Below the pieces are notes generated by a model that saw only the letters and a list, made by a program, of their open reading frames with translations, did not search any database and was not told where the DNA came from. Position numbers and translations under genes: made by a program. From Rickettsiales bacterium (GTDB lineage: Bacteria; Pseudomonadota; Alphaproteobacteria; TMED127), in the NCBI GenBank assembly GCA_002690875.1, contig NZGH01000020.1:1-9589 (forward strand): a stretch of DNA of 9,589 nt. The letters are read 5' to 3'. Positions 7,033 to 9,589 of the stretch are shown in pieces; positions within the stretch are counted from its first letter, which is position 1; each line of letters starts with the position of its first letter.

Positions 7033-7501
7033 TAAGATACCTATTAATAAGCTCATTTCTTTCATCGTTAAGAAAAGATGATTTTTTAAAGTTAAAGTTA
7101 TTTCTGGATTCTATGGATCGCATTGAAAATGGGTTTTTTTCAATTTTAATTTTATAATCATTTAACATATTTAGACTTTCCATCTTCTCACCAACCGCAT
7201 ATGCACTTGCATTATATTTATTGATTAAGAAATCATCTTTATAAGCAAGAGGAGATAAATTATGAATGGATTCCGGCATTAATCCTAAAGGTTCCATAAA
7301 CCCTGAATTATATAGTTGTTTTGCTACGTAACCGAGAGAGCCTATTAATGTAAAATACTGAAATGTGTAGCTAATGCTTCTCATCTTAGAGTTACCTATT
7401 CCAGCTGCACCTTCAGAGCCAAAAACTTCAGAAAAAGCGTTTGCTTTAACTGTTGAACTAAAAAAAATACAAAAAATCAATGCTTTTAAAAATACTTTCA
7501 T
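7025..7501 (-). CDS. Exported protein of unknown function
   Basis: I do not recognise this 158-residue protein. It begins with a clear Sec signal peptide (MKVFLKALIFCIFFSSTVKANA), with probable cleavage after Ala22, so the mature protein should be periplasmic or at the outer membrane. The mature start is Gly/Ser-rich (FGSEGAAGIGNS), followed by a moderately hydrophobic, Gly-containing segment (about 46-62, FQYFTLIGSLGYVA) and a polar, Asn/Lys/Glu-rich C-terminal half ending ERNELINRYLND. There is no repeat, and Cys11, inside the signal, is its only Cys. I start at the ATG at 7501; a GTG two codons upstream (7507) is the alternative, and neither has a strong ribosome binding site. The 3' end overlaps the lipoprotein gene by 8 bases, so the two are coupled and the products may act together in the envelope. 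Confidence 0.75.
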   Translation of the reverse strand: MKVFLKALIFCIFFSSTVKANAFSEVFGSEGAAGIGNSKMRSISYTFQYFTLIGSLGYVAKQLYNSGFMEPLGLMPESIHNLSPLAYKDDFLINKYNASAYAVGEKMESLNMLNDYKIKIEKNPFSMRSIESRNNFNFKKSSFLNDERNELINRYLND

Positions 7502-7552
7502 TTCCACATACTGTTATTCATATTAACGACAAATATATTTATGTTTTAGAAA

Positions 7553-7861
7553 TTAATTTTTATATGAATGTAAAACTTCAATTATCATTAATTTCTCTTG
7601 TATCGGCAAAACCATAAATTCATCCAAATTGGTTGTTCTTTTTTTTGAGTTATGGTATTTATCAATCAACTTTGACTTTTTAATCATTTGGTTTTCTTTA
7701 TTTAAGGATTTATCAAAGTATTGATGATAAACTACGCCAGAGCCAATCCCAATAAGAGACATTTCAAATAGATTGAGTGATTTTGACCAAAAAGGTAAAA
7801 AAAGAGTTGCAAAAAATACTATTTTTGACCCAAATTTTATTTTTTTTTTTAGGAAAAACAT
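7553..7861 (-). CDS. Small membrane or exported protein of unknown function
   Basis: I do not recognise this 102-residue protein. It has a basic N-terminus (MFFLKKKIKFGSK), a hydrophobic segment (14-25), a second short Gly-rich hydrophobic stretch (LFEMSLIGIGSGVVY, 31-45), and a charged C-terminal part ending in a predicted helix (QEKLMIIEVLHSY). The first segment could be a signal peptide or an anchor. The start is decided by the ribosome binding site: GGAGG (7874-7870, read on this strand) lies eight bases before the ATG at 7861. A GTG at 7876 would give five more residues but would put the GGAGG inside the coding region. The site lies in a hairpin (7863-7886). A run of 11 A covers codons 4-8. 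It is the first gene of a leftward group with the two exported proteins downstream (51-base gap to the next). Confidence 0.7.
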   Translation of the reverse strand: MFFLKKKIKFGSKIVFFATLFLPFWSKSLNLFEMSLIGIGSGVVYHQYFDKSLNKENQMIKKSKLIDKYHNSKKRTTNLDEFMVLPIQEKLMIIEVLHSYKN

Positions 7862-7862
7862 A

Positions 7863-7886
7863 ATACTAACCTCCACAGGTTAGTAT
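7863..7886 (-). promoter_or_regulatory. Hairpin/palindrome enclosing the GGAGG ribosome binding site
   Basis: A perfect 9-bp inverted repeat. Read on the - strand it is ATACTAACC (7886-7878), loop TGTGGA (7877-7872), GGTTAGTAT (7871-7863), followed after one base by the ATG at 7861. The GGAGG site (7874-7870) is split between loop and stem, so folding of the mRNA would hide it. It could be an RNA element that controls translation, or a DNA operator: the same palindrome overlaps TATACT (7887-7882), which could be a -10. Structure is seen; function is inferred. Confidence 0.6.
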
Positions 7887-7914
7887 AAACTCTTAAAAAT
7901 ATCAAGTTTTAACA

Positions 7915-7920
7915 ATTATA
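7915..7920 (-). promoter_or_regulatory. Candidate -10 element for the leftward gene group
   Basis: A perfect TATAAT on the - strand. Transcription starting about seven bases downstream (near 7908) would give a leader of roughly 46 bases that contains the whole hairpin and ribosome binding site. I see no good -35 at the expected spacing, so confidence is limited, and such hexamers occur by chance in A/T-rich DNA. Confidence 0.35.
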
Positions 7921-7938
7921 ATCAAAAGTTACTCATTT

Positions 7939-7969
7939 TTGACATTTAATCAAATTTTCACAAGTTAAT
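7939..7969 (+). promoter_or_regulatory. Candidate promoter for the rightward genes
   Basis: A perfect TTGACA at 7939-7944 on the + strand is followed 19 bases later by GTTAAT (7964-7969, four of six consensus bases). This would drive the membrane protein gene starting at 8018 and perhaps the fucosyltransferase after it. The spacing is longer than ideal; TATAAA at 7986-7991 is another A/T-rich candidate without a good -35. Confidence 0.35.
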
Positions 7970-8017
7970 TATTTACTTAGTAAATTATAAAATCTATGCT
8001 GAATATAAATAACCTTG

Positions 8018-8389
8018 ATGGAATACATCCTTGATATATATATAAGCAATCTACCTTCAAATATGAGAGGTTTTATTTTTGGTTTTGTTCATGTAGGAAT
8101 AATGCTAATAGGTTATTACACTGGCTTAAGTATAAATCGTTTTGTTAAAATAGTTTCAAAAGGGTATATTGCAGGTATTTTCGGCGCTGTTTTTTCCCAT
8201 ATTTTAGCTGATTTAGTTGCAAGTTACCTGGATCCTCATATTCGTAGTATGATTTTAGGTATTGTAATAGGTGGATTACTTCCATTAGCTTTTATTCCTT
8301 TTTTAGAAATTCTTATAAAGAAAAAAAGTAAACATCACATAATAACCGGAGACCACGAGGACGTAAAAAAAGATTTAGATTCACACTAA
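8018..8389 (+). CDS. Three-helix membrane protein of unknown function
   Basis: I do not recognise this 123-residue protein. It has three probable membrane helices (about 17-36, 48-70 and 77-101) rich in Gly, and a hydrophilic, presumably cytoplasmic tail of about 22 residues after a KKKSK stop-transfer patch. The tail (HHIITGDHEDVKKDLDSH) has four His and several Asp/Glu, which could bind metal; this is a guess. Inside the helices are polar or charged positions (His25, His61, Asp65), unusual for a plain anchor. I chose the ATG at 8018 over the TTG directly before it; neither has a Shine-Dalgarno sequence. It is divergent from the leftward group and 31 bases upstream of the fucosyltransferase gene, so the two may be co-transcribed. 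Confidence 0.72.
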   Translation: MEYILDIYISNLPSNMRGFIFGFVHVGIMLIGYYTGLSINRFVKIVSKGYIAGIFGAVFSHILADLVASYLDPHIRSMILGIVIGGLLPLAFIPFLEILIKKKSKHHIITGDHEDVKKDLDSH

Positions 8390-8420
8390 AATATTGGCAT
8401 AAAACTTGCCCATTTCTATT

Positions 8421-9236
8421 ATGATATCTTCTAATCTTGACGGTGGTTTAGGTAACATGCTTTTTCAAATTGCAGCAGGTTATGCACATTCACTACGAAT
8501 AAACTCTAAATATTTTTTACTAGATAGTAGTAAAAATTTTAGAGAAAATTATTTTGATCAAATGAGTAGTCAAATATCAAAGGAATTTGCACAAAAAACT
8601 GTACTTTCTTGGAAAAAATATAAAAATAATATTTTTTCAAAAATTCCTGTTCATCCTCATGAAAATTTAGAACTAGTTAAGCAAGGATGTTTTAAGTACA
8701 GCCCTATTCCCCCTAGAGATAACATAGTTATTGAAGGATTTTTTCAGTCAGAAAAATTTTTTAAAGATTTTGAAAATGAAATTAAAAATTTATTTACTTT
8801 TAGTGAAAATCTAAGGAAAAATAACAACAAAAAATTAAATTTTTCAAAAAAAAAAAAATTAGGAATCCACTTCAGAAGATACAAAGTAATGACTGATATC
8901 CTTCCACCTATGCCATGGGTCTACTATGAATACGCATTAAAAAAATTTGACTCAGAAAAATATGAGTTTTTTTGTTTTAGTGATGACATTGATGATGTTA
9001 AAAAAAATTTTGATGTTAAAAAGTTAAATTTTTTAGAAAACAATAATGAACTTGATGATCTATACTACTTATCGAAATGCGACTCAGTTATAATGAGTAA
9101 TAGTACTTTTTCCTGGTGGGGAGCCTGGTTAGGCAAAAAAAAGGAAAAAGTCATTGTGCCACCATTCTGGTTTGGAAGAGGTGGTCCGCGGGATTTAGAA
9201 GATTTGATTCCCGATAGATGGGAGGTTTTAACTTAA
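8421..9236 (+). CDS. GT11 family glycosyltransferase (alpha-1,2-fucosyltransferase-like)
   Basis: Probably transfers fucose, or a related deoxysugar, from a GDP-sugar to a surface glycan such as O-antigen or capsule. Family motifs are clear in the 271 residues: DGGLGNMLFQIAAG (7-20), IEGFFQSEKFF (104-114), the nucleotide-sugar binding IHFRRYK (149-155, corresponding to HxRRxD with the Asp replaced), FSDDIDDVKKNF (186-197) and LSKCDSVIMSNSTFSWWGAWLG (217-238). Most GT11 proteins start with a few residues followed by GGLGN, which fits the ATG at 8421; a TTG at 8406 would add five residues. No ribosome binding site is visible. A run of 13 A (8846-8858) encodes part of SKKKK just before the HFRR motif. 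No GDP-fucose synthesis genes or other glycan genes adjoin it. A strong hairpin follows the stop codon. Family assignment is firm; the sugar and linkage are not. Confidence 0.88.
   Translation: MISSNLDGGLGNMLFQIAAGYAHSLRINSKYFLLDSSKNFRENYFDQMSSQISKEFAQKTVLSWKKYKNNIFSKIPVHPHENLELVKQGCFKYSPIPPRDNIVIEGFFQSEKFFKDFENEIKNLFTFSENLRKNNNKKLNFSKKKKLGIHFRRYKVMTDILPPMPWVYYEYALKKFDSEKYEFFCFSDDIDDVKKNFDVKKLNFLENNNELDDLYYLSKCDSVIMSNSTFSWWGAWLGKKKEKVIVPPFWFGRGGPRDLEDLIPDRWEVLT
8846..8858 (+). repeat. Homopolymer A13 within the fucosyltransferase gene
   Basis: Thirteen consecutive A bases encode the end of Ser142 and Lys143-146. Loss of one A gives a TAG stop immediately (AAT TAG); gain of one A gives a stop after about 12 codons (TGA near 8894). 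Either slip removes the HFRR and SNSTFSWWG motifs. Confidence 0.9.
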
Positions 9237-9262
9237 TTTTTTGGAATTTAGTGGAAAAGGTG

Positions 9263-9291
9263 TCTCGCACCACTTTTTAAGTGGTGCGAGA
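9263..9291. terminator. Strong hairpin between convergent genes
   Basis: Perfect 13-bp inverted repeat: TCTCGCACCACTT (9263-9275), loop TTT (9276-9278), AAGTGGTGCGAGA (9279-9291). It is far more G/C-rich than its surroundings and sits between the fucosyltransferase stop (9236) and the stop of the convergent last gene (9300-9302, eight bases away), so it probably terminates both. Neither side has a long T tail; on the - strand CACCTTTTCC follows, which is slightly better. Confidence 0.75.
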
Positions 9292-9299
9292 GTATAACC

Positions 9300-9589
9300 T
9301 TATTTTCTGGCAGAAATTTTGTAGATTTCACCTTCATCTACAGTTGCGTAAAGATCTCCATTATGCATTCTTAGCCCTCTGAATCTCTTTGTTAGACCAG
9401 TAGGCATTTGAATAACACTTTTAATCGCTTTACCGTCTTTAGTAATGTCGACAATGTCGATTCTCATACCAGATGGTGTTCCACCGAAAGCAATACCCAT
9501 GATTCCGACAGCCATACGACCTTCCCAATAACCCCAGTTACTACCTTTTAAGAAAGCAGCAGAACCAGTTCCCTGAGAGAGACCATTGT
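9300..9589 (-). CDS. C-terminal end of a PQQ-dependent sugar dehydrogenase-like protein (partial)
   Basis: The reading frame runs off the right edge of the window, so only about the last 95 residues are seen. They begin NGLSQGTGSAAFLKGSNW, continue GYWEGRMAVGIMGIAFGG, and end TGLTKRFRGLRMHNGDLYATVDEGEIYKISARK. The stretch with a Gly-rich entry, a substrate-facing loop and a terminal RGLRM..GDLYAT.DEG.IYKI strand resembles the last blades of soluble glucose/sorbosone dehydrogenases, periplasmic six-bladed beta-propellers that oxidise sugars with PQQ. An ATG at 9515 is internal: the frame upstream is coding-like and open. Codons are richer in GGT, GCT, CGT and GTC than in neighbouring genes, which hints at high expression. 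The signal peptide and catalytic residues lie outside the window, so the PQQ assignment is probable, not proven. Confidence 0.68.
   Translation of the reverse strand, partial: NGLSQGTGSAAFLKGSNWGYWEGRMAVGIMGIAFGGTPSGMRIDIVDITKDGKAIKSVIQMPTGLTKRFRGLRMHNGDLYATVDEGEIYKISARK

Noticed and set aside
1..9589. Defence island, prophage, CRISPR array or transposon
   Set aside because: I looked for repeats, terminal inverted repeats, integrase or nuclease motifs and tRNA attachment sites and found none; the single small HTH protein is not enough to claim a phage or toxin-antitoxin system.

Overview
The window is A+T-rich and gene-dense, with short spacers, several 4-8 base gene overlaps and no rRNA, tRNA, CRISPR array, transposase or insertion sequence that I can see. 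A folE-hisI pair, a Rickettsia-type 17 kDa surface-antigen lipoprotein and very A/T-biased codons point to a streamlined alphaproteobacterium, probably a marine planktonic lineage of the SAR11/HIMB59 kind. The lineage is an inference from gene content and composition; no marker gene in the window proves it.

Left part (1-4847, all + strand): the 3' majority of folE (GTP cyclohydrolase I) is followed 3 bases later by a stand-alone hisI (phosphoribosyl-AMP cyclohydrolase). After a 72-base A/T-rich leader with a strong GGAGG site comes an NAD(P)-dependent aldehyde dehydrogenase. A 12-bp perfect hairpin then separates it from a DUF485 (YjcH-like) / ActP pair, which overlaps by ATGA and encodes a sodium:acetate-type symporter with its small membrane partner. 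A small helix-turn-helix protein starts at a TTG immediately after the actP stop codon, in the same frame. Aldehyde oxidation to acid next to monocarboxylate uptake suggests a C2/short-chain carbon theme.

Middle part (4849-7861, all - strand, read right to left): a 102-residue membrane or exported protein with a Shine-Dalgarno site inside a hairpin, then an exported 158-residue protein of unknown function, then a 17 kDa surface-antigen-like lipoprotein (overlapping by 8 bases), then yaaA (peroxide stress/iron protection), then a DPM1-like family 2 glycosyltransferase with two C-terminal membrane helices (overlapping yaaA by ATGA). The GT2 gene converges on the HTH gene with one base between them.

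Right part (7862-9589): a divergent intergenic region with promoter-like sequences on both strands, then on + a three-helix membrane protein of unknown function and a GT11-type (alpha-1,2-fucosyltransferase-like) gene containing a run of 13 A just upstream of its catalytic motif. A strong 13-bp hairpin follows, serving this gene and the convergent, truncated last gene on -. That last gene is the C-terminal end of a PQQ-dependent sugar (glucose/sorbosone) dehydrogenase-like beta-propeller protein.

Most genes are housekeeping or recognisable families. The items most worth a second look are the homopolymer in the fucosyltransferase gene, the hairpin over the ribosome binding site at 7863-7886, the cluster of three small exported/membrane proteins behind it, and the HTH gene abutting the actP stop. 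I did not find a convincing novel defence or mobile system.
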